Source: Hirundichthys speculiger (taxonomy: Eukaryota > Chordata > Actinopteri > Beloniformes > Exocoetidae). From it: a DNA stretch of 64,000 bases. The notes under the pieces are model-generated. The model was not told where the DNA came from. It did not search any database and saw nothing but the letters and a program-made list of their open reading frames with translations. A program made the translations under genes and the position numbers. The DNA lies in the NCBI GenBank assembly GCA_018398805.1, contig JAGFBZ010000747.1, positions 744,001 through 808,000 of the forward strand, given 5' to 3'. Of the stretch, positions 35,191 through 46,348 are shown one piece after another (the stretch's first letter is position 1; the number at the start of each line of letters is the position of its first letter).

Positions 35191-36242
35191 GCTAATCGGA
35201 GAGCCGATAAAGTAAAGAAGTTCAGAGCCAGGAGAACTGGTTCTACGTTGGCCCCATAATCTAAAAGTAGGTTTGGAGGATAGGCCTTCTGCTACCAGGC
35301 ATCTTTATTATGGAACCAGCTACCAGTTTGGGTTCAGGAGGCTGACATCATCTCCATCTTTAAAACTAAACTGAAAACATTTCTGTTTAGTAAAGCCTAC
35401 AGTTAGTCTAAACTATAGTGTGTAGGGGCTAATAGTTATAGCTATAGTTGTTGTAGCTCAGACTAGAGTAAGCTCGTCTTAATCACAGGTTCGTCATAGC
35501 TATGCTGCTATAGGCCTACGCTGCAGGGGGACGCCAACATGATCTGCTGAGTGGTGTCTCCACTGCTCTTCCCCCTTTCCTTCTCTTTCCCCCTCCCTTC
35601 CTCCTCCAGCTCAATCCATAGTTAATTAGGAGTACCTCGTTACTGTAACTGTGCTCCATTTTCTTTCCTGTAGTTTGTTGTGTTGTTTTCCCCCCTCTTT
35701 TTCTCTTTTCTGTCTGTATGTTTGCAGGCCAGAGTTTCCTGAGTTTCATGCTGACTTGCAGTTCCCTCCTCTGTCCATTCCAGCATTTACCTCCACCTGT
35801 GTGTGTTCAGGGTGTCGGTTGGCATGGTGACCGGCGATCTAGTCCTCTGACCATCTCACCTCAGTGCTGCTACCTCCATCTGTTTATGTAGTAATTTCAT
35901 TCAGTCATTTGTGTCTCTCCTCTCTCTGTCCTCCATCCTCTCTCTGTCCTCCATCCTCTCTCTGTCCTGTCTCTCCCCTCTTTTCTTTCTCTATCCGGCT
36001 GGCAGTCAGCAGGAATGTCCCCCCATTTGATCCAGGTCCTGCTCAAGGTTTCTTTCTCTTAAAGTGGAGTTTTTCTTGCCACTGTTTGGCTTAAAGGTTT
36101 TTTTCTCCCTCTGTGGGAGTTTTTTTTACCTGCCATTATCCTTGTTTAGGATTGAATATTATAATTTTAGATAATGGTATTTGCTTGGGGGTCATGCTCT
36201 GGATCTCTGTAAAGCACCTAGAGACAACTGACATTGTCTCAG
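35191..36242 (+). mobile_element. L2-clade LINE 3' UTR fragment
   Basis: The inverse of the 3' region of the L2 element at 45361-46370. Shared stretches include CTACCAGGCATCTTTATTATGG, the TCTCTCTGTCC-rich section and GTGGAGTTTTTCTTGCCACT. It starts just beyond the RT end and stops at AGAGACAACTGACATTG, lacking the AATTG tail repeats. Confidence 0.8.
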
Positions 36243-36253
36243 CACTCAGCAAG

Positions 36254-36286
36254 TCGGACACACCTGATAAATCCAGGTGTGTCCGA
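36254..36286. repeat. 13-bp perfect hairpin
   Basis: TCGGACACACCTG (36254-36266), 7-base loop, CAGGTGTGTCCGA (36274-36286). Confidence 0.9.
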
Positions 36287-36551
36287 GTAGCCACAATGGT
36301 CAGACACACCTGGATTAATCAGTTTGTCCAATAATAACAGGTATTGATGCTCACAAACTGAATGTAGAGTAGCATAGCCAACATAGGCTACTGAACAAAA
36401 ACAGAATAGCCTTTAACTACTTTGTTTGTTCTTTGGTTTTTGCATTTCCTGCTAGAGCGCCCCCTGATGGCTGAAGAAAAATTCATAGAAAAGCCGCATC
36501 TCTGTATAAGCCTCATGGTTTAAAGCATGGGACAAAAGCAGCGACTTATAG

Positions 36552-36870
36552 TCTGGAAAATATGGTACTCATTTGAGCCGGTCAGATCCACACACAGCCG
36601 TACCTTTAACTGTCCCGTTTGGGCACGACCACCATGCAGGCACACCAGTCTGTCAGCTCCTCCACCCGGCTGATAACACCAAGAGTTTCCATGCACTGAA
36701 GCTCTTTTTTTTACTTTGTCCACCAGTTAGTGGAATCTGTCTGAGGGTTTTTACTGAATAGGGCACAGCACCCGGCTACAACTTGATGGTGTAAGGTTGC
36801 TGTAGCATGCCTTGGCCGCTGCACAGTTTAGGGCAACTTGTCTTGAGGGTCTCCATGTCTATGTTGTCTA
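36552..36870 (-). pseudogene. Gypsy RT N-terminal fragment
   Basis: Minus-strand frames show VISRVEELTDWCACMVVVPK then VRLCVDLTGSNE in a shifted frame, matching the start of a Ty3/Gypsy reverse transcriptase. It is cut off at about 36552. It belongs to the remnant with gag at 40988-41590. Confidence 0.7.
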
Positions 36871-37316
36871 CACAGATGAGCAAGCCAAGGGCTTTAATGG
36901 AAACCCAAGCAAAGGCGTTCTCAGGTTTTTAACCACATAGACCTTCTCCACAGTCTGCTTGGCCCCTTTCCTTAGCATCAGTCTGGTGACACCTCCAGAG
37001 GAATTCGTCCTGGCCTTTGAAGAACAAGTTGCTGCGTGTTGGAAAAGATGTTTTCCCCCCACTTGTGACACAGCGGTGACATCTGCTCCAGTGTCAAGTT
37101 TGAAGGTGATATTTTTGTCCATTATGTCTATGTCAGCAGTCCACGTATTGACATCTGATGTCACAGAGCCCAGAAAGAAACTTTCCTCCTCTTCCTCTAT
37201 ACCGAGCACACACGCTGATAGTGACCCTTTTTCCCACAGGAATGGCACTTAGCATCATTGGCAGGGCACTCATGTTTTGGGTGAGGTTTGCCACCACATT
37301 TGTAGCACTGGGACCA
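36868..37316 (-). pseudogene. Gypsy zinc knuckles and aspartic protease fragment
   Basis: On the minus strand, two CCHC knuckles (CYKCGGKPHPKHEC and CHSCGKKGHYQRVC, across two frames around 37330-37215) precede a retropepsin with FKLDTGADVTAVS near 37095. A frameshift separates the knuckles from the protease. The upstream gag lies 3.5 kb away at 40853 and beyond, separated by a DNA-transposon insertion at about 37317. Confidence 0.8.
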
Positions 37317-37518
37317 GGCCTGGAATTTCGTGATTTGAGGGACAAGGCCACTTGGCCTTCAAAGGGGCATTTTTTTGAGGGCACAAAGGCCAAATGCCAG
37401 GGCAACAAGGCCATAATAAAAAAACACAATATGACCTGATATGCTAATAAACGGCACAACACAGTTTTTGAATTCAGAACCTTGGATATTTTTAATATGC
37501 TACCACAACTTTTGGACT

Positions 37519-37524
37519 TTTATT
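37519..37524 (-). terminator. polyA signal of minus-strand transposon gene
   Basis: AATAAA on the minus strand, about 70 bases after the stop of the 37592-37706 exon. Confidence 0.5.
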
Positions 37525-37591
37525 AAAGGGAAATAGACAACAAAATAGGCAATGTCATTGACTTTTATCAGGTTATTACACATTCATAAAT

Positions 37592-37941
37592 TTAATTTAA
37601 ATCCTCATCTGATGATGGGGATGGAGAACCTGGGGTCTTCCTAGGCCCATAAGGTAAAACAGTTGGACTCCACCTCTCTATGCTCCCTCTGTCTTTTTTG
37701 CACTGGCTGAAATTTTTAAAACAGTTTTATGATTAATCAAAGTGGCACAACTAGTTAATATATTAATTGCTTGCAAATGCTATTTCCTAAATGTACCACA
37801 TAAGCTTAGGCTAGAATAAGATGAACCTAACAATTAACTATTCCATGATAACCTTTTGAAGTAGGTGTCCATTTTTTGGCAGTATCTTTGAGAGCTCTTT
37901 TGCAGTAATCTCGACTCGTTCCCGTCTTGGCATTCTTCTTT
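37592..37941 (-). CDS. two 3'-terminal exons of an unrecognised transposon gene
   Basis: Exon 37853-37941 follows a good acceptor (TTTTTTTTCCTCAG) and ends before GTTATC. Exon 37592-37706 follows AAATTTCAG and ends at TAA 37594-37592. The phases agree (89 nt, then 1 nt completing Ser). The joined end is strongly basic then Ser/Pro-rich: QCKKDRGSIERWSP ... SPSPSSDEDLN. Upstream exons were not found; a MITE lies just upstream. Family unknown. A tail with a nuclear-protein character fits a transposase or accessory protein. Confidence 0.4.
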
Positions 37942-38034
37942 CTGAGGAAAAAAAAGTTTCATAGCCTACTGATTATTCAAATGCTGAAGCCACCCCGGAG
38001 CGTATTTCTGTAATGATACGTGTTAAAGAGTTTA

Positions 38035-38399
38035 CAGTCATGGAAAAAATTATTAGACCACCCTTGTTTTCCTCAGTTTCTTGTTCATTTTAATGCCTGG
38101 TACAAGTAAAGGTACATTTGTTTGGACAAACATAACGATAACCACAAAGATTACTCATAAGAGTTTTATTTAAGAGCTGATATCTTACCATTTTCCATGG
38201 TTTTCTTGATTATAACCTAAATCACTTAAGTTTTTACATCAATAGCTATGGCGTTGTACTGCCAAAACACTGCTTTTATGCATTCAGTGTTTTCTTTTCT
38301 GTCTGTTTTAGTCACATGATGACGTTTAGTGGTACCAGGTATTAAAATGAACAAGAAAGTGAAGAAAAAATGGTGGTTTAATAATTTTTTCCATGACTG
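38035..38399. mobile_element. Tc1/mariner-type MITE
   Basis: The ends CAGTCATGGAAAAAATTATT and its inverse are flanked by TA (38033-38034 and 38400-38401). At 365 bp it has no coding sequence. Confidence 0.92.
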
Positions 38400-38987
38400 T
38401 AGGTTTCACTTTCGCGCACCTGAAGTCTCAGAAGTGTATCGTGTATAGAACACTGAATGTCGGAGTTTGAATCAATCTATCTCAGCATCGTCATCCTGCC
38501 TGTAAGTTGTTGTTGATTCATATGTCAATCGTGAGTTTATGATGTGTTATCTAGTCACAGATGTTTTCTTTATAATCGAATTTGATTTAATAGCATTCTG
38601 ATTTTGGCGATGAAATAAAGACTTAGAAGCAAAGCTTTGCTAGGACTGCACACATAGAAAAGAGACAGAAAAGTTGATTTGGTGAGAAAGGGATTATTTG
38701 AAGGCTTTAGTTTACGATAAAACAGCTGATTGCAGGAGACTGTTTACTTGGGTTGCCTTAGCAACCATAGCTCAGAAGGCTACAGTAGCAAGACATTCTC
38801 GATATCGGCGTGATGTCACGCACCATGTGATTGGCCATGGTTACACTTCCGGTTTTAGCGTGAGGGGGCAAACAAACTTGCATTCAGGTGTTATTCACTC
38901 ACAGTTCCTTCAGTTATTTCCATTTTAGCGTCTTTATTATATTTTAACTTAGTTTGGCGATCATCACTGGTGCCTGTGGTGGTGAGC

Positions 38988-39163
38988 ATGGCTTACCAGT
39001 ATCAGGATGAGTTGAAGCCAGAGGCTTTAGCGAGGTATAAAGCAAAATTGGATTTGTGTCCATACAAGCACACAGCCGATTCTCTGACAAATAACCCCAA
39101 ATAATGGCCTTGTTTGGGGTACCCAGATGTGTACCATTATCTCATAAAAACTCCTCATAAGTA
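38988..39163 (+). pseudogene. N-terminus of a fish multicopy TE-type protein, stop-interrupted
   Basis: ATG 38988 opens MAYQYQDELKPEALARYKAK, with a TAA at 39102-39104. The same frame continues WPCLGYPDVYHYLIKTP. The pattern (Arg-Tyr-x-x-Lys-Leu, NNP, WP, PD-Y-YL--TP) recalls the start of repetitive fish proteins that carry a YqaJ/lambda-exonuclease domain. That is recollection, not a search. No nuclease domain follows in this copy. Confidence 0.4.
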
Positions 39164-40570
39164 TATAATTATAGGCTAGATATATTATGGAGTCTCTCGA
39201 CAGTCACTTGGGTCAGCAGCCCCAGCAGACAGACCGAGCATTTTTTTTACCAGACGTGAAGGATCTATAATGGGGCCTCCCCGAACACGTCAAAATATTA
39301 GATCTAAATATAGAAATTAAAAACTAAAATATCTTGAAAAAATCTGATTTCTTACCTGTTACAAAGAGCGTTGAACAAACATACGTGTAGTCTGATTTGG
39401 GCACCCATAATTTCCCTGGAGTATCTTCGTCTGCTCTGTTAATAGCGAGCAGTCATTTTCTTCTCCTTTCAGGCTCAGTAGCCTCGCTAGGAATCATATA
39501 AAATGACAAATATGGCGGGTGAGCAACATTGTTGGTGCAGTTGAACACACAACAGTTCTTCACCATCTTTCCCCCTATCGTAAACTGCACGAAATCAGAC
39601 AGAACAGGCACAAAATGCAAAATGCATCGTCTTCGCTAGCAATAGTGAGCGTTTGTTTGCCCCCTTGGCCTGGTTGCTATGGCCCGCGCATGCCCAGATG
39701 TGTTCAGTGGCCCGGATGTTCGTGGTCGAGAATGACAGTCTCCGTCTGATATTGAAACATTAAAAATTCTTAGTAGGCTATTGTAGGCTTAGTAGCAACA
39801 AGACTTGACAAGAAAGATTTACAGAAGTCTTGAGTTAGCTTGTTAGATAGCTAGGTCCCCCTCAGGGAGGCTAGTAGGCTACTGCTACAACCAAGTCTAA
39901 CAACTCTTTATCAATTTAAAGTTGGGAGCGATTGATTACAATTTATAGTATTACAATTTATAGTCCTAAGCTCAATCTTTATAGTCCTTAGGCTCATTCA
40001 CAAGCTATTTGATCCAGAAAACAGATGGCTTTTTGAACACTTACCTTTAATGTCATCTTCGTGGTATCGTTGTGCTGTTTATCCCACAGACAGAACGCTG
40101 GTGGAAACAGAACGCTGTGCGGCCGTAGAGTTAAGGGCCGTGTATACTCTCACGGCAATGTGTCGCTGTCAGCTTGTCACAGAGATGCCACAGACACTTT
40201 TGATTTATATGGTTATTCCACGCCACAACGCAAGAGGGACAATCACGAACTAGCTAAACTTACTAAACTTATGTCTTGCGTTTTCCACTTCCTCACCGTC
40301 TCGGTCGTATCCAGACCCACATTCATCGCTATCTCCCTCCATGAATTACTAGAATATGTGCTGTCTTTGTAGTGTGGAGAACAAGAATCATACAGATGTG
40401 GGTACCTACTCATTTCTTCAATAACTCTTTTATATGCGGATGTAGAATTGACCAATCAGAGACCTCCTTTCTCTCCTATCTGCGACACTGTCTGCGTCGA
40501 CCTACAATTTTGGGTAGGTGCACAGGAGTCTGTGCATAGTCTCTGTGTAGGGTGGGGGATCGTCTCTGCG

Positions 40571-40595
40571 TCGTCTGCGTAGGTGACGCAGACGA
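40571..40595. repeat. 10-bp perfect hairpin near transposon right end
   Basis: TCGTCTGCGT, loop AGGTG, ACGCAGACGA, with further GTCTGCGT copies close by (40480-40620). Confidence 0.85.
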
Positions 40596-40852
40596 TGCAT
40601 GACCTGACGTTCGAGTATAAATCAGGCTTTATGGACGGCTCTCGCAGTAGGACAGACCTCCGCTCCGATTGTTTAGCTTTAATACAGGTACGCCTACCAA
40701 TAGGCACTATGGCACAAACTTGATGATAGCCGAAAGAAGGGGAGAGGGCAGGGTACCAAGGCCACAGTGGCCGTTAAGCAACCAATTTTTGGAAGGGCAT
40801 CACGGCCAAGAAGGGCTATGACGGCCATGGCCGCCGTAGCCGCCGTGAAATT

Positions 40853-41590
40853 CCTGCCCTTTTGGATTCTGCTCTGACTGCTGCATGGCTTTGCTCCATT
40901 ACTTTGGACTTGTTGAGTTTTTGCTTCACCTTTCACTGTTTTCCTTTGAATACTCTGTCCACAGAGCACACATCCATCTGTTTAATGTCACTGGATTCGC
41001 TCCTCAGTGTATTTTGCTGCTTTTTTGATTTCCTTGGATTGCCTTGCAATGTTAATGGCTTTTTCCAGGTCTAAGTCTTTTACCATCTGCATGTGCTCTG
41101 ATAGTCGCGTGTCAGCCAGTCCAACCACTATCATGTCCCGTATTAGCTCATCATGCAATGTCCCATAATTGCAGTGCTCTGCTAATGCAAACAGAGCAAT
41201 GACGAATACCTCGACAGTCTCATTTGGTTTGTGCATGTTAAAACACGCACATTTATAAACAATTTTCTTTTTCACTATGAAAAATGACTGGAAACCATCT
41301 CTTACTTTGATGTATTGGCACTGGTCTGCATCACTGAGTTTCAAGCTCCGCAATACATCATCTGCTTCGTCTCCCATACAGTAAATTAAGTTATTCACCT
41401 GGTTTTCTTTAGAGCTTGCAAATAAGTGGCTTGCATGACAAAATCTTTCAAATCGTCTTATCCATTTTGTCCACTCTTATGGCTTGGAAAAGTCGAAGAG
41501 GCTAGGTGGCTGAATGCTAACCGTAGCGCTGTGTGTGTTAGCCATCCTGCTAGCTCCTTCCCCATTGTGCTCGTCTTCACTGTCACTCAT
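40853..41590 (-). pseudogene. Gypsy gag (capsid) of the split remnant
   Basis: ATG at 41590-41588 starts MSDSEDEHNGEG. A TAA interrupts before EWTKWIRRFERFCHAS. The main frame 40988-41398 then gives a capsid core (LIYCMGDEADDVLRSL, FVIALFALAEHCNYGTLHDE, IRDMIVVGLADTRLSEHMQ). The frame stops at 40988 and sequence continues in another frame to the insertion at about 40853. Zinc knuckles resume at 37316. Two lesions plus the insertion make it inactive. Confidence 0.8.
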
Positions 41591-41649
41591 TTAACTTGCT
41601 AACCAAAACTCTTCCTTTTCCTTCCAGATGGACCGATTCCTGTTTGGGT

Positions 41650-41890
41650 TTAGTATCACAGCACTCTAGCATGTGGTCTTCTTAAAACAGTATTGTTAAA
41701 ATAATAATCTTCAGACCAACTGTACAGTATGCAACTCCGTTTCTCTTTTATGTTCTTGCTCGACAGCCAACAACTCAATACTATACAGCTTCGTGCCACA
41801 GTGCCCCCATCTGGTAACTTTACACAAGAACTCTCAGACTCCCAGCACCCCCTGCTGACAATATGTTCCCGCGGCTCTGAAAACATTACA
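41650..41890 (-). repeat. probable 5' LTR of the minus-strand Gypsy remnant
   Basis: On the minus strand it begins TGTAATGTTTTCAGAGCC at 41890. It includes a TATA-like CATAAAAGAG and ends shortly before the gag leader. No 3' LTR remains, so the end is approximate. Confidence 0.5.
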
Positions 41891-42583
41891 CCTAGGTTGA
41901 CCACTCCCATAACAGATGGGCATAAAAGGTGATGGATGGATCAGAAAAATCAGTTGTTCTGCAGAATAACTCAGGCTTTTGGACTCTGTGCTCTTGTGCT
42001 GAAGAATAAAGCTCTTTGTGCTTGACCTGGTCCAGAGTAAAGTGCTCTTTTTTCTGATGCAAGTCTACTTTAAAGAAAACATAGACACTTTGAAAGTTTT
42101 TAGAAAAGAACTTAGACGACAGAAACCAAGCGTGGGGACTTGGGAAAACCTGATCCAGACGACAACTGGCCCCTGACTGAGTCTACACACCTGCCTGAAG
42201 CTCCCCCACATCACAAGGACCAGCCACGTCAAGGCTAGCTTGATTGTCTGTGTTCAGCTCGTTGTAAAGAAACGAACAAAAATGACTTCACAAGAATGAA
42301 CACCAAAATCAAGCAGCAGTGGTCCATCGAGGGGACTGTCTCCGTGCACTGTGGACACAGGTGGAAAACCAATTTAACTAGTCAACAATTTCCCAACCAG
42401 TCTTATTTAAATTATTCTAACTGCTTGATTTAAAGAAAAAAAGTAGTTGTAGCCTGAAGTGTGCCTGATTTAAAAAGAAAAAAATGTCTTTAAAACAGAC
42501 TGGTCAGTTGCATACTGAGCATTTTTCCATAAGCACTGCACCATCAAGATATTTTTTAAATTATGTTGTTCAATACTGAATAC
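41891..42583. other. unassigned spacer
   Basis: Includes an AATAAAG-containing stretch near 42005 and mixed sequence. No gene recognised. Confidence 0.5.
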
Positions 42584-42952
42584 CAGGGTGGTACCTGAAC
42601 GTGTTCGTTGAACGAAAGTTCATGAACTACTTCAAATTTTTCGCGAATGTGAACTGAGCGTGCTCTCTTCCCCTTCACCAGCGTGGGGTGTGAACGAGTT
42701 CATCACGACGCTCTTTCAAAGTTCACGCACGGTCAAAACCGTTCCAGGTTTTCAGCGAACTCCATTTAAAATCCACCACAAACGAGCCTGATATGTATCT
42801 GAGGAAATCAATCAAACACGGCAACACGGCTGTTGCTGCTGTGACGCTAACAATTACGTCATCAAACGTTTAAAACAAGCAGGAAGATGAAAGCTGCAGT
42901 TACCCAGAGCTGGAGGAGACCCCGACTGCTGGGGGGATTGAAATATTGAAAT

Positions 42953-42990
<38 letters not shown>
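42953..42990 (+). repeat. poly(G) tract, 38 bp
   Basis: Uninterrupted G run inside the hAT-type element. Confidence 0.95.
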
Positions 42991-42992
<2 letters not shown>

Positions 42993-43075
42993 TGCACCTT
43001 AAGGACCTGTTTTTGTCTTATAATAAAGACCATTTGGCAGCAAGTTTTTACTCATATTTTTAATCTACTGTAGAG

Positions 43076-43463
43076 CAGTGATTCCCAAAGTGTGGGCCGC
43101 GGCCCCCTGGTGGGCCGTCGTGGGACTGCAGGTGGGCCGTGAGAGGTCATTAAAATTAAACAAATGTGTTTTAAATCCTTGATCTTTTTTAAATATGTTT
43201 TTAATTACTGTAAAATATTCATGACATGATTAAAAAAACATTAAGAAGTAAAAAAACAAACCAGTTAGGTGTTATTCTACTGTCATCTTAACTTAATATG
43301 ACAAGTGTCACCTTATTTGTTGACCCCTTGGCTTACATTAATATCGGATCATGGTTCCTTGTCCTGTATGTTGATCACAGTTGTGATTAAAGGTTTCGGT
43401 GGGCTGCAGAGATTTTTCACATTTCAAACTGGGCCTTGGTATTCTGTAGTTTGGGAACGGCTG
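43076..43463. mobile_element. hAT-type MITE family K, copy 2, with TSD
   Basis: The ends CAGTGATTCCCAAAGTGTGG and TTTGGGAACGGCTG are flanked by perfect 8-bp repeats CTGTAGAG (43068-43075 and 43464-43471). It is nested in the larger hAT element. Confidence 0.9.
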
Positions 43464-43804
43464 CTGTAGAGAGAAGCTGAAAGGGAAATTACAGTTTTAC
43501 ATGGGCTGTTCCTTCAATGCTAATGTGAACCCTGGTTGGTTCAGGATTCAGAATTGGACCAATAGTTTTCCACACTTAAAATGGATAAAATAATTGCCGT
43601 TAGTGGTGGGGTAGTATATGGTAATCATTTTGACCAATAATTGCTCGTAGCAACATTAAAAAATAATTAAAAAAAAAGAACTAAAAAGGAACTATTTAGT
43701 TCATTTTTTGAAATGGTGAACTGAACTAGTTAATTTTAATTTCTATGAACTATGAACTGAACTAGTTCGTGTAGAAAGTGAACTTGCCCAACACTGCTAA
43801 ATAC

Positions 43805-44592
43805 TACGTACCACATTTCAGCAAAATCACTACATACTTGTAGTCTAATTTTAGTTTTGAAAATAGCCCTTGACTTTGATAAACTTTACATCCTGTTTTA
43901 TTTAGTGAATTGAGTTTGGTTTTGCTTCACCTCAGTTTCCTTCTCTGATTCCTGCACCTGCATCATGTCATTCATCACTTCCTTTAGTATTAATACTCCT
44001 CGGCTCTCTTGTCCAGAGCCAGACTGTCGTCTGTGCTTGGATGGTTTTCTTCTGTTCCTGTTTTTGGTGTTCCAGCAGTGACATTAAAGTAAATGATCGC
44101 TTCAAAGAATTTGCACTTTAACCCTCAAGGTTCTTAATAAAAGCAGGCAACAGTGACGCTTAAAGTCAGAGACTAATCTTTGCCATCTTTATTTCAGATA
44201 TTAACATGTTGATTTCTAAAAACACACAACTGTTCAGCTGCTCCTCCTCAGATCCTCTGACGTAGACGGGTCTTTGTCTCCTCTTTGCTGGCGGCGCCGG
44301 GGTGTTGCTTTGATGCTCTGCAGAGCCACAGGGGAATTTTAGGCTGAGCATTGCAGAGTGATGTTTCAAAGTTGAGGCGGCGGTCTTAAAAGATGTTAGG
44401 AATCTCTGCTGTCGTACCTGCCCGCTGACTGAAACATGACAAGAATGATCTCTGCATGTGGGAAGACGAGTCATCCAGCTAAACTACCCCCCTGTACATG
44501 CTTTTCAGTGGAAAGTAGAACCCACATTTCATCAACGTAGCATGTTCAACAGATTTTAGAGTTGTTTAGCCGGTGCAGTAATTTCTACTGAA
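43805..44592. other. unassigned stretch with one exon-like frame
   Basis: The minus frame 44166-44474 contains PPAKRRQRPVYVRGSEEEQL, a nuclear-localisation-like patch, after CATGTTTCAG. An AATAAA lies at 44193-44188 just before its stop. No family recognised. 43900-44140 resembles retroelement leader or LTR sequence but could not be assigned. Confidence 0.25.
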
Positions 44593-44609
44593 GAGTTGAG
44601 TCTGTTTTC

Positions 44610-44797
44610 TTTTTTAAAGATGTTTTGGCTCTAGTGGCCTTTATTGAAAGTAGAGAGACAGGAAGGGGGGCAGAGAGAATGGGGAAGACATGCGGGAAAG
44701 AGTCGCCGAGCCGGGAATCGAACTCACGACCAGCCGCATGAGGACTGTAGCCTCTGTATATGGCCGCCTGCCCTAAGCACTGCACACCGGGGCGGCC
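44610..44797 (-). mobile_element. tRNA-derived SINE, copy 2, with 17-bp TSD
   Basis: Perfect repeats GAGTTGAGTCTGTTTTC at 44593-44609 and 44798-44814 flank it. On the minus strand the order is tRNA-like head with B box GAGTTCGATTCCCGG, body, then AATAAAGGCCACTAGAGCC and an A-rich tail. It is the same family as 28063-28258. Confidence 0.93.
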
Positions 44798-44814
44798 GAG
44801 TTGAGTCTGTTTTC

Positions 44815-45360
44815 AACGCAGCAGCACTTGAGGGCCTGAAGATCTAGCCATTTAGGATCAGATGTTGGTCTTGATTAGGACTGGGAAACGATTAAAATTT
44901 TTAATCGCGACAAATCACATGATTTTCCCTGATTAATCACACTTAATCACATTGTATACGCAAAATCAAATAATGAATTCAAAAATAGTATAAAATGCAC
45001 TTTTATTTAAATGTCCTGCTGCCATATGAACTAAAGTGCCATAACATTTGTCGTTCAAACACTTTTAACATCAGCACTTGTCAGTAACACATATTTAATG
45101 TAAATCTCATCTTAAAAAATGTAAAATAAAATAAAGCTTATTGCCACTACCAGGGCATTAATGTCATCCTGTTTTTATAAAAAATAAAAACAAACAAACA
45201 AAATCCAACAAAATGATTGTGTCTCAGCACAATCAGAACATTAAAACAGGTAATTTCTGAGGTAACAGCAGAAACTTTTAACGGGGAGTTCAACTTGTCA
45301 GTTGTTACAAATAACCTTGTTTCTGTTGAATCCTCCGTCTGAGAGAACTTTAAAATGAAA
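44815..45360. other. spacer with MITE-like end
   Basis: 44880-44960 is rich in ATTAATCAC/TTAATCGCG motifs shared with the element at 52157-53275, so probably a truncated copy. The remainder is unassigned. Confidence 0.45.
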
Positions 45361-46348
45361 ATTCAATTCAATTCAATTCAATTCAATTTTATTTATATAG
45401 CGTCTGTTACAATGACAATTGTCTCTAGGTGCTTTACAGAGACCCAGAGCATGACCCCCTAACAAATATCATTAACTAAGATTATATCATGAAATCCAAT
45501 CAATGATAATGGCAGGTAAAAAACTCCCACATAGGGAGAAAAAAAAACCTTTATACCAAACAGTGGCAAGGAAAAACTCCACTTTAAGAGGAAGAAACCT
45601 TGAGCAGGACCTGGCTCATATGGGGGGACCTTCCTGCCGAAGGCCAGCCGGGTAGAGAAAGAAAAGAGGGGAGACAGGACAGGGATGTAGGACAGAGAGA
45701 GGAGAGCACACAAATGACTAAACACAATGACCATATAAACATAAACAGATGGAGGCAGCAGCACTGGGATGAGATGGCCAGAGGACCAGGTCGCCGATCA
45801 CCACGCCAGTCGGCACCCAAACACAAGTGGAGGAGAACCCCGGGATGGACAGAGGATGGAACTGCAAGTCAGCATGAAACCCAGGAAACTTTGGCCAGCA
45901 AATACACAGAAAGAAAAAGGGGGCCAGCACAACAAACACAGGAAAGCAAAGAAAATGGAGCACAGTTTCAGTAACGAGGTGCTCCCAAATAATTATAAAT
46001 GAGCTGGAGGAGGAGGAACGGAAGAAGAAAGGGAAGAAAAAGGAGAAGAGCAGTGGAGACACCACTCAGCAGATCATGTTGGTGTCCCCCTGTAGCGTAG
46101 GCCTATAGCAGCATAACTATGACGAAGCTGTGATTAAGACAAGCTACTCAAGTCTTACTACTACAACTATAGTTATAACTATTAGCCCCTACACACTATA
46201 GTTTAGACTAACTGTAGGCTTTACTGAACAGAAATGTTTTCAATTTAGTTTTAAAAATGGAGATGGTGTCAGCCTCCTTAACCCAAACTGGTAGCTGGTT
46301 CCATAATAAAGGTGCCTGGTAGCAGAAGGCCCGTCCTCCAAACCTACT

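Larger units (their letters stand above)
37317..40852. mobile_element. unclassified DNA transposon with genes on both strands
   Basis: A 3.5-kb insert splits the minus-strand Gypsy remnant. Its ends are short, imperfect inverted repeats (CTGGAATTTCGTGA at about 37319, CCGTGAAATTCCTG at about 40852), followed inside by many GGCC/AAGGCC/GGCCA copies that act as subterminal repeats. It carries two terminal exons and a polyA signal on the minus strand, and the start of a different protein on the plus strand (38988). No clear target duplication could be fixed. A Tc1-type MITE (38035-38399) sits inside it. Confidence 0.55.
42584..43796. mobile_element. hAT-type nonautonomous element (GTTCATGAAC-rich)
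   Basis: The ends CAGGGTGGTACCTGAAC and TTGCCCAACACTG are flanked by CTGAATAC (42576-42583) and CTAAATAC (43797-43804), 7 of 8 identical. The subterminal regions repeat GAACTAGTTC and GTTCATGAAC. A family-K MITE (43076-43463) and a pure G tract (42953-42990) lie inside. No transposase. Confidence 0.8.
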
